Source: Pseudanabaena sp. CAN_BIN31
GTDB lineage: Bacteria; Cyanobacteriota; Cyanobacteriia; Pseudanabaenales; Pseudanabaenaceae
Length of the DNA stretch: 7,987 nucleotides
Direction: 5' to 3'
Assembly: GCA_026785865.1 (NCBI GenBank)
Contig: JAJAZG010000555.1
Span: forward strand, 1-7,987
Shown: positions 1 to 5,885 of the stretch, piece after piece
Layout: every line of letters starts with the position of its first letter
How positions within the stretch are numbered: the stretch's first letter is position 1
Position numbers and translations under genes: made by a program
Notes under the pieces: generated by a model
What the model saw: the letters and a program-made list of their open reading frames with translations, nothing else
Databases searched by the model: none
Told to the model about the DNA's origin: nothing

Positions 1-1202
1 ATGCAGGATCGAGCAGTCAAAAAAGTTGCCTGTATGATTTAGAACAGGATTTAAAAAGTGCTTTGCCTGATACGCCGCCTGAACCTATTTGGGAAGCAAC
101 GGTAGACTGGACACATCATGCAGGATCGGTGGAGATTAAGGTCAAGACGTATCAGGGTAAAGTTCTGCAACAAGAGATCGCGACAACCTCGCGCCCTGAG
201 ATTATCGCGCACATGCTCGAAACTTTGTGGAGTGGAGAAACTGCGGTTATTGATAGTCCCGCCGAAATTGATATGATCGGACATCGGGTTGTCCATGGTG
301 GTGCAGAATATCGCCAAAGTGCGGTTGTTAATCCTGAAGTGAAAGAAGCGATCGCCCGATTAGCCATCTTCGCACCAGTCCATAATCCTGCGAATTTAGA
401 AGGAATTGAAGCCGCCGAAAAAGTATTTAGGGATACTCCACAAGTTGCTGTATTTGATACCGCCTTTCATGCTCATTTAGCACCTGCGGCTTATACTTAC
501 GCCATTCCTAGCAAATATGCAGAACAAGGGATTCGTCGCTATGGATTTCATGGTACTAGTCATCAATATTGTCGCGATCGCGCCGCTAAAATCCTCAATT
601 GCAAAGTCGAAGATTTACGCTTGATTACCTGCCATTTGGGGAATGGATGTTCTCTTGCCGCAATTCGTAATGGTCAGAGTATTGATACGACGATGGGATT
701 TACGCCCCTTGAAGGTTTAGTGATGGGAAGTCGTTCGGGTTCCATTGATGCAGGGATTTTAATCTATTTATTACGTCAGCCTGATATGGATGTGGAAAAA
801 CTCGAACACCTCCTTAACCGTGAATCTGGTTTGTTAGGTGTTTCAGGAATCTCGGCAGATTTGCGCCCGATCATTCAGGCGATCGCTGATGGCAACCAGC
901 AAGCCCAACTAGCTTTTGATGTATATGTGCATAGTCTGCGATCGCATATTGGCGCAATGCTGGCAAGTCTCGGCGGCTTAGATGCTTTAGTATTTACCGC
1001 AGGCGTGGGCGAAAATTCTCCCGATATTAGGGCGGCGACTTGTGCAGGTTTTGAGTTTTTGGGACTGAAGTTAGATTTGGAGAAGAATAATCAACGGGCG
1101 ATCGATTGCGATATCTCTACGCCTGATTCGGCAGTGCGGATTTTAGTAATCCACACCCAAGAAGACTGGGAAATCGCCCGTGAATGTTGGAATTTAAAAT
1201 GA
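1..1202 (+). CDS. ackA: Acetate kinase, 5' end beyond the window
   Basis: Acetate kinase interconverts acetate + ATP and acetyl phosphate + ADP in the cytoplasm, normally working with phosphotransacetylase (pta is not visible here). The reading frame is open from the first base: the first full codon is at 3, and the visible protein begins AGSSSQKSCLYDL, which is the conserved phosphate-binding start of the family (usually NAGSSSxK). The TTG at 63 is therefore not the start, and fewer than about ten residues are missing. In visible numbering (399 residues) I see HRVVHGG at 94-100, FDTAFH at 151-156 with the catalytic Asp, RRYGFHGTSH at 178-187, HLGNGCSL at 211-218, MGFTPLEGLVMGSRSG at 231-246, FTAGVGENS at 331-339 and a C-terminal TQED (Glu near 387). 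Every hallmark of an active enzyme is present. It ends in TGA at 1200-1202, with no obvious terminator before the next gene. Confidence 0.95.
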   Translation, partial: AGSSSQKSCLYDLEQDLKSALPDTPPEPIWEATVDWTHHAGSVEIKVKTYQGKVLQQEIATTSRPEIIAHMLETLWSGETAVIDSPAEIDMIGHRVVHGGAEYRQSAVVNPEVKEAIARLAIFAPVHNPANLEGIEAAEKVFRDTPQVAVFDTAFHAHLAPAAYTYAIPSKYAEQGIRRYGFHGTSHQYCRDRAAKILNCKVEDLRLITCHLGNGCSLAAIRNGQSIDTTMGFTPLEGLVMGSRSGSIDAGILIYLLRQPDMDVEKLEHLLNRESGLLGVSGISADLRPIIQAIADGNQQAQLAFDVYVHSLRSHIGAMLASLGGLDALVFTAGVGENSPDIRAATCAGFEFLGLKLDLEKNNQRAIDCDISTPDSAVRILVIHTQEDWEIARECWNLK

Positions 1203-1212
1203 AGATGTTACT

Positions 1213-1240
1213 TTGCGACACCTTTGATTTTGTATATGAT
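1213..1240 (+). promoter_or_regulatory. Candidate sigma70-type promoter for the Uma2 gene
   Basis: TTGCGA (1213-1218) and TATGAT (1235-1240) are separated by 16 bp in the 74-nt gap after ackA. The implied transcript start near 1247 would give a leader of about 30 nt. The -10 matches consensus at five of six positions and the -35 at four. This is pattern matching only. Confidence 0.35.
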
Positions 1241-1276
1241 AGAGTTGAGGCTACTAGTTTTGAGATTAAATGACTT

Positions 1277-1816
1277 ATGGTTTTAGCAACCCTTCAGTCA
1301 GTCACCTTAAATGAGTTTTCTAAACTTCCCAATGTTGAAGAATCCCCAGCTTGGGAACTGATTAATGGTCAAGTCCTGCAAAAGCCCATGCCTACTTTTT
1401 TCCATAGCCTTTTGCAAAAATATCTAGTCAGAGCGATCGACAATACTGATAGTTGTTATGAAGCTTTTCCAGAACTGCGTTGTATCTTGAGTCAAATCTC
1501 GGTGGTTCCTGATATCACAATCATTCACAAAAATCGTATACCTTTAGATAATTCTCCAATTCTAGGCGCTCCAGACTGGCTAATTGAGATTCTCTCGACT
1601 AATCAAAGTACAACCAAACTAATTGCAAAAATTCAAACTTGTCTAAATGAAGGAACAAAGCTAGGTTGGTTAATTGACAGCCAAGAGCAAGTAATCATGA
1701 TTTTTCGCCCAAATCAACCACTTCAACTTATTAGCGGGGAAAATCTCGCAACTTGTTTAGATGAGATCTCATTACAACTAACCGCAAATCAAGTTTTTAG
1801 TTGCTTATATCGCTAG
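1277..1816 (+). CDS. Uma2 family (DUF820) endonuclease-like protein
   Basis: The 179-residue protein belongs to the Uma2/DUF820 family, which has a PD-(D/E)xK nuclease-like fold, is greatly expanded in cyanobacteria and has no firmly known biological role. Family marks are the WELINGQV segment at 26-33, SVVPDITII with Asp79, APDWLIEILS at 98-107 with Glu104, and the helix STTKLIAKIQTCLNEG with Lys118, followed by LGWLID at 129-134. Asp79, Glu104 and Lys118 are the probable metal/catalytic set, so the protein looks intact rather than decayed. The length is normal for the family (about 180-200). The ATG at 1277 has no strong Shine-Dalgarno sequence, but the family's N-terminal strand begins soon after it. 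The gene stands alone and ends 6 nt before the convergent SUI1 gene. It could be a nuclease from a mobile or selfish system; target and regulation cannot be read from the sequence. Confidence 0.85.
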   Translation: MVLATLQSVTLNEFSKLPNVEESPAWELINGQVLQKPMPTFFHSLLQKYLVRAIDNTDSCYEAFPELRCILSQISVVPDITIIHKNRIPLDNSPILGAPDWLIEILSTNQSTTKLIAKIQTCLNEGTKLGWLIDSQEQVIMIFRPNQPLQLISGENLATCLDEISLQLTANQVFSCLYR

Positions 1817-1842
1817 CGGAGCTTACTTACCGCTTATTTTTG
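1815..1842 (+). terminator. Possible weak terminator after the Uma2 gene
   Basis: AGCGG (1815-1819) can pair with CCGCT (1830-1834), and TATTTTT follows. The 5-bp stem is short, so this is a weak candidate. It overlaps the last codons of the convergent SUI1 gene, as expected for two genes only 6 nt apart. Confidence 0.3.
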
Positions 1843-2149
1843 CTTTGTAGCCTAAGCCTAACAAAATCTGCAAAATTTTCTGGCTGCAATCGCCTTGAAT
1901 CTCGATCGCCTGTTCTTTAGCCGTGCCGCCCGTACCACATTGATTTTTTAACTGCTTAGTCAGCTTCGCCAAATTATCGGTAGTCGTCTGAAATCCTGTC
2001 ACCTCAGTTACAGTCTTACCACCCTTACCTCGGCGCGTTACTTGAATGCGAGGATTTTGCTGCTGTGGCGGCAGATTAATCGCATTTTGTTCAGGGTCAT
2101 CGTCTTCAGGTGCGCCAAACTCACGGTAAACCACACGATTTTTTGTCAT
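1823..2149 (-). CDS. SUI1/eIF1-like translation factor (YciH family)
   Basis: The predicted 108-residue protein is the bacterial counterpart of eIF1, which in eukaryotes and archaea helps the small ribosomal subunit judge start codons. The bacterial YciH-type proteins are nonessential and their role is not settled. A Gln/Pro-rich N-terminal stretch (residues about 20-35) leads into the SUI1 domain: IQVTRRGKGGKTVTEVTGF, then the signature LKNQCGTGGTAKEQAIEIQGD and a C-terminal LGLGYKAKISGK. I chose the ATG at 2149 (MTKNRVVYREFG). An upstream TTG at 2173 adds eight residues, but it lies inside a 20-bp palindrome and is an unlikely start. The gene lies about 50 nt downstream of the helical-protein gene on the same strand and may be co-transcribed with it, unless the palindrome between them stops transcription. 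Confidence 0.88.
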   Translation of the reverse strand: MTKNRVVYREFGAPEDDDPEQNAINLPPQQQNPRIQVTRRGKGGKTVTEVTGFQTTTDNLAKLTKQLKNQCGTGGTAKEQAIEIQGDCSQKILQILLGLGYKAKISGK

Positions 2150-2170
2150 AGTTTCTAAATTTGATATAAA

Positions 2171-2190
2171 CAAGGGGCTTAAGCCCCTTG
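2171..2190. repeat. 20-bp perfect palindrome between two minus-strand genes
   Basis: CAAGGGGCTT is followed directly by its reverse complement AAGCCCCTTG, giving an 8-bp stem with a 4-nt loop in RNA. It lies 8 nt past the stop of the helical-protein gene and 22 nt before the SUI1 start codon. On the minus strand only TTT follows, so it is a poor classical terminator. It may stabilise the upstream mRNA end or attenuate transcription into the SUI1 gene. A binding site for a dimeric protein is also possible. Confidence 0.6.
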
Positions 2191-2198
2191 TCTGACCA

Positions 2199-2801
2199 TT
2201 ATCCTACCCATGCCGATCGCCATGCCAATTCTGCTTCAGCGATAGTTTTTTGTTGATATTTTTTTTCTAGCTCATTGTGCAAATGGGCTGACCTTGCTGA
2301 TAAAACGCGTAACTCACCACGATGGGACATGACTTGGCGATCAGTAAACTCAATTTCGGCGAGACGAATACTCATTTGGGTCGTTTTATCGTCTTGCGCT
2401 TTATCTTCAGCACTTAAAACTTGATGCTCGACTAAAAGCTGGTTCAATGTCTCCATGCTTTCATTGAGGAGCTTACTCAGCAAAGTATCGAGATTTTCTT
2501 GATTGGTGCGACTATCGCGATCGCATTCTTCTAAGGTTTTTTGCATCTGTTCACAAAGCAAAGCGATCGTTTGTCGTAATGCTTCTTGCAAATTCTGCCG
2601 CGCTGATAGGGATAGCGCTAGAAATGCATCAGGACATTTTTGAGTGCAAAATTTAAATACAGCTAGCAAAATCTGTTGCTGTGTTGCCTTGGCGATCGCC
2701 TGTGAATACTCAATATGAATAACATCAATGCGGCTGATCACATCAGCGATCGCCTGTTGGTTATTTTGAATATCTCGATCAATACGCACTAGCATCGTCA
2801 T
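2199..2801 (-). CDS. Hypothetical helical / coiled-coil protein
   Basis: I do not recognise this 200-residue protein. It is almost entirely predicted helix, rich in Gln, Glu, Leu and Ala, with few Gly or Pro. Heptad-like patterns suggest coiled coil around residues 75-130 (REALRQ-like, EQMQKTLEEC, LLSKLLNESMETLNQLLVEHQVL) and again at about 150-190 (RLAEIEF through ELEKKYQQKTIAEAELAW). There is no signal peptide and no membrane segment. Three cysteines are visible (FCTQKCPD and ALLCEQ), and another occurs in EEC. The start ATG at 2799-2801 is followed two codons later by a second ATG that would serve equally well. HIP1 sites at 2517, 2692 and 2746 and ordinary codon use suggest a resident gene. 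Its promoter region borders the MITE-like cluster, and the SUI1 gene follows on the same strand. Function unknown. Confidence 0.72.
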   Translation of the reverse strand: MTMLVRIDRDIQNNQQAIADVISRIDVIHIEYSQAIAKATQQQILLAVFKFCTQKCPDAFLALSLSARQNLQEALRQTIALLCEQMQKTLEECDRDSRTNQENLDTLLSKLLNESMETLNQLLVEHQVLSAEDKAQDDKTTQMSIRLAEIEFTDRQVMSHRGELRVLSARSAHLHNELEKKYQQKTIAEAELAWRSAWVG

Positions 2802-2833
2802 AGTTCACAATATTTTTTATTTTGAGTATCAAT

Positions 2834-2951
2834 TACTCCCTTCCCAGTGAAAGATTAGACAGTGCGGCGCAAAGCGCCGCACTGTCTAATCTTTTACCCT
2901 CACACCTAGCCGCCCTCCCATTAATGGAAAAGTGGCTGGGAGATGAGGGTA
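2834..2951. mobile_element. MITE-like element copy A, right end diverged
   Basis: The first 27 bp (2834-2860, beginning TACTCCCTTCCCAG) are identical to the left end of the element at 7599-7695. The far end (2936-2951, CTGGGAGATGAGGGTA) reads TACCCTCATCTCCCAG on the other strand, which resembles the left end only loosely. Either the right terminus has diverged or a second TA-ended element (TACCCTCA...TGAGGGTA) sits against a truncated copy. The TA at both ends fits non-autonomous IS630/Tc1-mariner-like elements, which insert at TA. No transposase is encoded. The element fills the gap between tsf and the helical-protein gene. Confidence 0.5.
2850..2894. repeat. Perfect 21-bp inverted repeat with AAA loop
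   Basis: The left arm 2850-2870 (ends GTGCGGCGC) is the exact reverse complement of 2874-2894, with loop AAA at 2871-2873. It lies inside MITE-like copy A. The GC-rich centre resembles those of the other palindromes in this window. It would form a very stable hairpin on either strand, downstream of tsf, and could act as an mRNA 3' end or barrier. Confidence 0.85.
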
Positions 2952-2954
2952 AAA
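2892..2954. repeat. Imperfect hairpin downstream of tsf
   Basis: TTTTACCCTCA (2892-2902) pairs exactly with TGAGGGTAAAA (2944-2954). The interior contains the small palindrome CCATTAATGG (2918-2927) and partly matching arms. It begins 2 nt past the tsf stop codon, so it probably shapes the 3' end of the tsf transcript. It lacks a long T-run, so efficient intrinsic termination is uncertain. The CCCTCA...TGAGGG ends resemble a repeat style I recall as common in cyanobacteria. Confidence 0.55.
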
Positions 2955-2956
2955 TC

Positions 2957-3592
2957 TTATTCTGCGGGAGATTCAGAAGCTTCAGAAGCAATTTCTTCAC
3001 CAACGACAAAGCGCACAAAGCGACGAATTTTGACGTTTTCGCTAAGTTTAGTGCCAGTCATCTTCACCAACTCGTCAACAGTGATGCTTTGATCTTTGAT
3101 AAAGGGTTGATCGAGCAAGCACAATTCTTTCATACGCTTTTCAATCCGACCAAGCACAATTTTGTCGCGCATCGCGGCAGGTTTGCTAGCGAGGTCATCC
3201 TTACCAGCTTCGACTTGCTTTTCGCTTTCCACAAAAGCGGCAGGAATATCGGCAACGCTGACATATTCAACGTTAGGGCATGCGGCAATTTGCTTAGCTA
3301 CGCTATCAGCTAGTTGTTTGAGTTCTTCGCGACGGGCCACAAAGTCAGTTTCGCAGTTAACTTCGACTAGCACACCAATGCGGCTACCGAAGTGAATATA
3401 ACTATGGACGATACCTTCGGTAGCAGCGCGGCTGGCTTTCTTGACAGCAGAGGCTAGCCCTTTTTGTCTGAGGTATTCGGTTGCTTTAGTGAAATCGCCA
3501 CTGGATTCAACGAGAGCCGCTTTACAGTCTTTGATACCTGCGCCAGTTCTCGCACGTAGCTCTTGAATTTGTTTGGTTGTAATGTCTGCCAT
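2957..3592 (-). CDS. tsf: Elongation factor Ts
   Basis: EF-Ts recharges EF-Tu by releasing its GDP during translation elongation. The 211-residue protein has the N-terminal UBA-like domain (residues 1-50, ADITTKQIQELRARTGAGI then KDCKAALVES), the core motif NCETDFVARREEL with TDFVAR at 82-87, and a C-terminal domain ending in acidic EEIASEASESPAE. It is the short single-core form typical of cyanobacteria and plastids, not the longer 280-residue form of E. coli. The start ATG at 3590-3592 begins the canonical MADITTK. The usual upstream partner rpsB is absent: about 318 nt of non-coding DNA and then a divergent gene lie upstream, so this copy is transcribed from its own promoter. Hairpins follow immediately after the stop. 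Confidence 0.96.
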   Translation of the reverse strand: MADITTKQIQELRARTGAGIKDCKAALVESSGDFTKATEYLRQKGLASAVKKASRAATEGIVHSYIHFGSRIGVLVEVNCETDFVARREELKQLADSVAKQIAACPNVEYVSVADIPAAFVESEKQVEAGKDDLASKPAAMRDKIVLGRIEKRMKELCLLDQPFIKDQSITVDELVKMTGTKLSENVKIRRFVRFVVGEEIASEASESPAE

Positions 3593-3619
3593 ATTAATAA
3601 ACTTGTTGGGGATGTCTAG

Positions 3620-3658
3620 GGCAACATTTCGAGGAGCGAAGAGTTTTTGCTCGTTGCC
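3620..3658 (-). promoter_or_regulatory. Possible structured leader of tsf
   Basis: On the minus strand GGCAAC (from 3658) can pair with GTTGCC (to 3620), enclosing shorter GAGC/GCTC and CGAG/CTCG pairings. It would lie in the 5' untranslated region, 28 nt before the tsf start codon. Leader structures that control ribosomal-protein and elongation-factor operons are well known in other bacteria, but this one matches no family I can name. Confidence 0.3.
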
Positions 3659-3803
3659 AAAAATATCTCTCGAAAATATCTCTAAAGTGTTTGCAATGCT
3701 CTAACTTATCATAATTATGCCTACTCAAAGTTTTCCAAAAATTCAAAATTTTGGGGCGATCGCCGAACTTATAGCTGTCACCACTTGATATTAAGACAAA
3801 CCA

Positions 3804-3844
3804 AAACCCAAAAAGCGGATGCGCCGCATCCGCTTTTTGGGTTT
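3804..3844. repeat. Perfect 20-bp-arm palindrome ending AACCCA/TGGGTT
   Basis: Bases 3804-3823 (AAACCCAAAAAGCGGATGCG) are the exact reverse complement of 3825-3844, with one central C. In RNA this is a stem of about 19 bp with a 3-nt loop. It lies between two divergently transcribed genes, so it is not placed to be a 3' terminator. Its outer AACCCA/TGGGTT and GC-rich centre match the palindrome at 6071-6129, which points to a repeat family or small mobile palindrome. Confidence 0.85.
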
Positions 3845-3910
3845 AACATACTTGACGATCGCCGAACTTACTAGGCTTTAGGCGATCGCTAAAGAGAGCT
3901 TTAGTCTAAA

Positions 3911-4876
3911 ATGCAGACAAACCTTAAAATTCCTTCAACAGTCTTGTTTCGCATGATCGAGCCGCCCCAGTCAGTATTTGAGCAACCCTTTACCAAATTT
4001 CGCAAGGCGATCGCCGCCAAGGAATTTTTGATCACGGCTGAGGTTTCGCCGCCAAAAGGCGCTAATCCTAGCCATATGCTCGAACAAACGCGATCGCTTA
4101 AAGGGCGAGTCCATGCGGTTAATATCACCGATTCCAGTCGAGCGGTAATGAGCATGAGTCCTGTCGCTGCCTCAGTCTTAATTCAGCAGCACATTGGGAT
4201 CGAAACTATTTGTCAAATCGCCTGTCGCGATCGCAATCGGATTGCACTGCAAGGCGATTTATTTGGCGCAGCCGCCTTGGGAATCACAAATATTCTGGCG
4301 CTTACGGGCGATCCTGTTAAAGTTGGCGACTCTCCCGATGCGCGATCGGTTTTTGATTATGAGTCAGTACGCCTATTACAACTGATTCAAAAACTTAATC
4401 AAGGGCTGGATGCCAATAACAAAGCATTGCCCCACCAAGGTACAGATTTCTTGGCAGGAGCCGCCGTCGATCCGCAGTCGCCAAGCTGGTCGGGTTTGCA
4501 AAAACGGTTTGAGCGCAAGATTAATGCGGGGGCGCAATTTTTTCAAAGTCAATTAATTACTGATTTTGATCGCCTCGATAAATTTGTTAACCAAATCGCC
4601 AACCAATCGGATAAACCTATTTTGGCAGGAATATTTTTGATTAAATCCGCAAAAAATGCACTATTTCTAAATAAATTTGTGCCTCAAGTCCAAATTCCTG
4701 AACACATCATCGATCGCCTAGCCAAAGCTAAATCCCCATTAGAAGAAGGGATCGCGATCGCGGCAGAGCAAATCCAAACGGCGCGGCAAATTTGCCAAGG
4801 CGTACATATTATGGCGATCAAAGCTGAACACTTAATTCCCGAAATTCTTGATCGCGCAGGTGTGGCAATTCTCTAA
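3911..4876 (+). CDS. Methylenetetrahydrofolate reductase family protein
   Basis: This 321-residue protein belongs to the MTHFR family of flavin-dependent TIM-barrel enzymes, which reduce 5,10-methylene-THF to 5-methyl-THF for methionine synthesis. Visible features are FLITAEVSPPKG at 39-50 with the probable catalytic Glu44, HAVNITDSSR at 68-77, LALTGDPVK at 129-137 (equivalent to the flavin/folate-contacting LRGD), AGAQFFQSQLITD at 207-219 and LAGIFLIKS at 238-246. Family proteins run about 290-310 residues, so the barrel is complete. The first 14 residues are doubtful: the ATG at 3953 (MIEPPQS) is an alternative start, and the family core begins only near residue 29. Sequence alone does not prove the electron donor or that this is the metF-type enzyme. 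The next gene (4956) follows 79 nt downstream on the same strand without a terminator and may be co-transcribed. Confidence 0.9.
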   Translation: MQTNLKIPSTVLFRMIEPPQSVFEQPFTKFRKAIAAKEFLITAEVSPPKGANPSHMLEQTRSLKGRVHAVNITDSSRAVMSMSPVAASVLIQQHIGIETICQIACRDRNRIALQGDLFGAAALGITNILALTGDPVKVGDSPDARSVFDYESVRLLQLIQKLNQGLDANNKALPHQGTDFLAGAAVDPQSPSWSGLQKRFERKINAGAQFFQSQLITDFDRLDKFVNQIANQSDKPILAGIFLIKSAKNALFLNKFVPQVQIPEHIIDRLAKAKSPLEEGIAIAAEQIQTARQICQGVHIMAIKAEHLIPEILDRAGVAIL

Positions 4877-4955
4877 CTTTTGAATGGTTTGCTCTGCAAA
4901 TCCCCCAAAATCTCAGCACTTTCGGTTAATCTAAGAAATACCTTAACTCACATCT

Positions 4956-5477
4956 ATGGCAAGACGTAGTAGATCCTCCGCAACTCTGAACACTCCACCC
5001 ACCGAACCAAGAGATAACGGCACAACCACTAAACTAGCGATCGCAGGTGCGATTTTTGCGGTTGGTATCGGTGTGGGCATCGCCCTTTCCACACTTAACC
5101 CCACGCCGCGCACCGTTGATGCGATTCGTTTAGATAATCTTGCCCCAAGCCGTGACTTTTGCAATAACTATGGTGCATCGGCAATGGTGATGAGTAGCCG
5201 TGTTTATGTGACACTCAACCCTTTTAATGTGTTTATCAGTCAAGCCGAACCTGTCCCTGGCTGCGTTGTGCTGCCAAATAACTGGAATGTGCTATTACAA
5301 AAAAATGTGATTAAAGAAGCAGATATTCGTCAATGCAAAGACAGGATGAATACTTTTGGCTTTACAGGCGATCTCGACAAAGCCCCCACCGTTGATTGCA
5401 TTTACGAAAGTAAAAATGCCACCGAAAAGTTTACTAATGCTTTACCAGCAAAGCCTAGTCCCAATCCTCAACAATAA
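4956..5477 (+). CDS. DUF3172 membrane-anchored protein
   Basis: The 173-residue protein matches the cyanobacterial DUF3172 family, whose function is unknown to me. It has a basic, disordered N-terminus (MARRSRSS, residues 1-25), a single hydrophobic Ala/Gly/Ile helix at about 26-46 (KLAIAGAIFAVGIGVGIAL), then a soluble domain. Conserved-looking blocks are FCNNYGASAMVMSSRVYVTLNPFNV at about 68-92 (quoted across its length), PGCVVLPNNWNVL, and the strongly family-typical RQCKDRMNTFGFTGDL, followed by DCIYES. The four cysteines in the soluble domain could form disulfides if it faces the lumen or periplasm; the positive N-terminus predicts that the N-terminus stays in the cytoplasm. A Pro-rich tail follows. 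The gene ends 22 nt inside the 3' end of a convergent gene, with a strong terminator just after it. There is no clear Shine-Dalgarno before the ATG. Confidence 0.85.
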   Translation: MARRSRSSATLNTPPTEPRDNGTTTKLAIAGAIFAVGIGVGIALSTLNPTPRTVDAIRLDNLAPSRDFCNNYGASAMVMSSRVYVTLNPFNVFISQAEPVPGCVVLPNNWNVLLQKNVIKEADIRQCKDRMNTFGFTGDLDKAPTVDCIYESKNATEKFTNALPAKPSPNPQQ

Positions 5478-5748
5478 AAAAAGCGGCTCTTGGAGCCGCG
5501 TTTTTTTTTGTTTTGTAACATTCGTCAAATGCTTCTACGTCTAACAAATGCCGATATGGTTCGGCTAGCTCTGAACCTTTAAAAGCTAGCGATCGCAAGA
5601 TATGCCAGTCACTCAAACTCTCAAAAGCATTAGCGTAGTTATCGTGCTCTAGACGATCCGCGATCGCGGCAACCTCTGTCGCGTTGAACTTACTGGGATC
5701 GATTTCTGGCGCTTCGCCTATTACATCGGTTGAGGGTTTATTAACCAT
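5455..5748 (-). CDS. Small acidic hypothetical protein
   Basis: I do not recognise this 97-residue protein, but it reads like a real gene: an acidic, helix-rich soluble protein (MVNKPSTDVIGEAPEIDPSKFNATEVAAIADRLE...). It contains an aromatic stretch ESLSDWHILRSLAF at about 43-56 and LAEPYRHLLDVEAFDECYK at about 61-79. It has no signal peptide and no membrane segment. The last 18 residues (KKNAAPRAAFF...) are encoded by the shared terminator hairpin and by the antisense end of the DUF3172 gene, so the tail may be poorly conserved. It starts at an ATG 26 nt downstream of the mature 3' end of tRNA-Ser on the same strand, which leaves little room for a promoter, so it is probably transcribed by read-through from the tRNA. 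HIP1 sites lie at 5589 and 5660. Confidence 0.68.
   Translation of the reverse strand: MVNKPSTDVIGEAPEIDPSKFNATEVAAIADRLEHDNYANAFESLSDWHILRSLAFKGSELAEPYRHLLDVEAFDECYKTKKNAAPRAAFFIVEDWD
5478..5512. terminator. Bidirectional intrinsic terminator
   Basis: GCGGCTC-TTG-GAGCCGC forms a 7-bp GC-rich stem with a 3-nt loop, preceded by a run of seven A and followed by nine T. It can stop transcription from both directions: the DUF3172 gene on + (stop codon just before it) and the small gene at 5455-5748 on -. For the latter the hairpin lies within the coding region. Confidence 0.88.
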
Positions 5749-5774
5749 ATTGCGCTCTATGACAGACTTGTGAA

Positions 5775-5866
5775 CGGAGAGAGAGGGATTTGAACCCTCG
5801 GTACGGAGTTACCTGCCGTACAACAGATTAGCAATCTGCCGCTTTCGTCCACTCAGCCATCTCTCC
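5775..5866 (-). tRNA. trnS-GCU: tRNA-Ser(GCU)
   Basis: The gene, read on the minus strand from 5866, has the 7-bp acceptor stem GGAGAGA/TCTCTCC (5860-5866 with 5776-5782), a D arm starting TGGCTGAGTGG, anticodon loop TTGCTAA with anticodon GCT (plus-strand AGC at 5830-5832), a long variable arm (TACGGCAGGTAACTCCGTA) and a T arm with GTTCAAAT. The class II variable arm and discriminator G at 5775 identify serine. It decodes AGC/AGU. The 3' CCA is not encoded and must be added after transcription, as is common in cyanobacteria. Confidence 0.97.
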
Positions 5867-5879
5867 AAATTTGTTACGG

Positions 5880-5885
5880 ATTATA
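5880..5885 (-). promoter_or_regulatory. -10 box of the tRNA-Ser promoter
   Basis: A perfect TATAAT (minus strand) lies 13 nt upstream of the mature tRNA 5' end, implying a start near 5873 and a very short leader. No good -35 is seen at standard spacing: TTGCAT occurs at 21 bp, which is too far. This promoter probably also drives the small gene downstream. Confidence 0.6.

Larger units (their letters stand above)
3593..3910. other. Divergent intergenic region between tsf and the MTHFR-like gene
   Basis: This 318-nt gap should hold both promoters. For tsf, a -10 candidate TATGAT lies on the minus strand at 3708-3713, with no convincing -35. It would give a leader of about 110 nt. For the rightward gene, TTGACG at 3852-3857 is -35-like, without a matching -10. 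Other structure: AAATATCTCT twice (3661-3670 and 3674-3683), CCAAAA...TTTTGG (3735-3754), the palindrome at 3804-3844, and the 15-bp direct repeat CGATCGCCGAACTTA at 3757-3771 and 3856-3870. No open reading frame of note. Confidence 0.6.

Noticed and set aside
63..1202. Acetate kinase starting at the TTG at 63
   Set aside because: It would remove the conserved AGSSSQKS motif encoded in frame from base 3.
2822..3313. 163-codon plus-strand frame over the repeat cluster and tsf
   Set aside because: It runs antisense through tsf and through palindromes; the protein has no recognisable domain.
3162..3395. 77-codon frame antisense to tsf
   Set aside because: Shadow of the strongly supported tsf coding frame; low-complexity Ser/Ala/Leu product.
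3804..3844. Intrinsic terminator
   Set aside because: It lies between divergent genes, upstream of both; no transcript is expected to end there.
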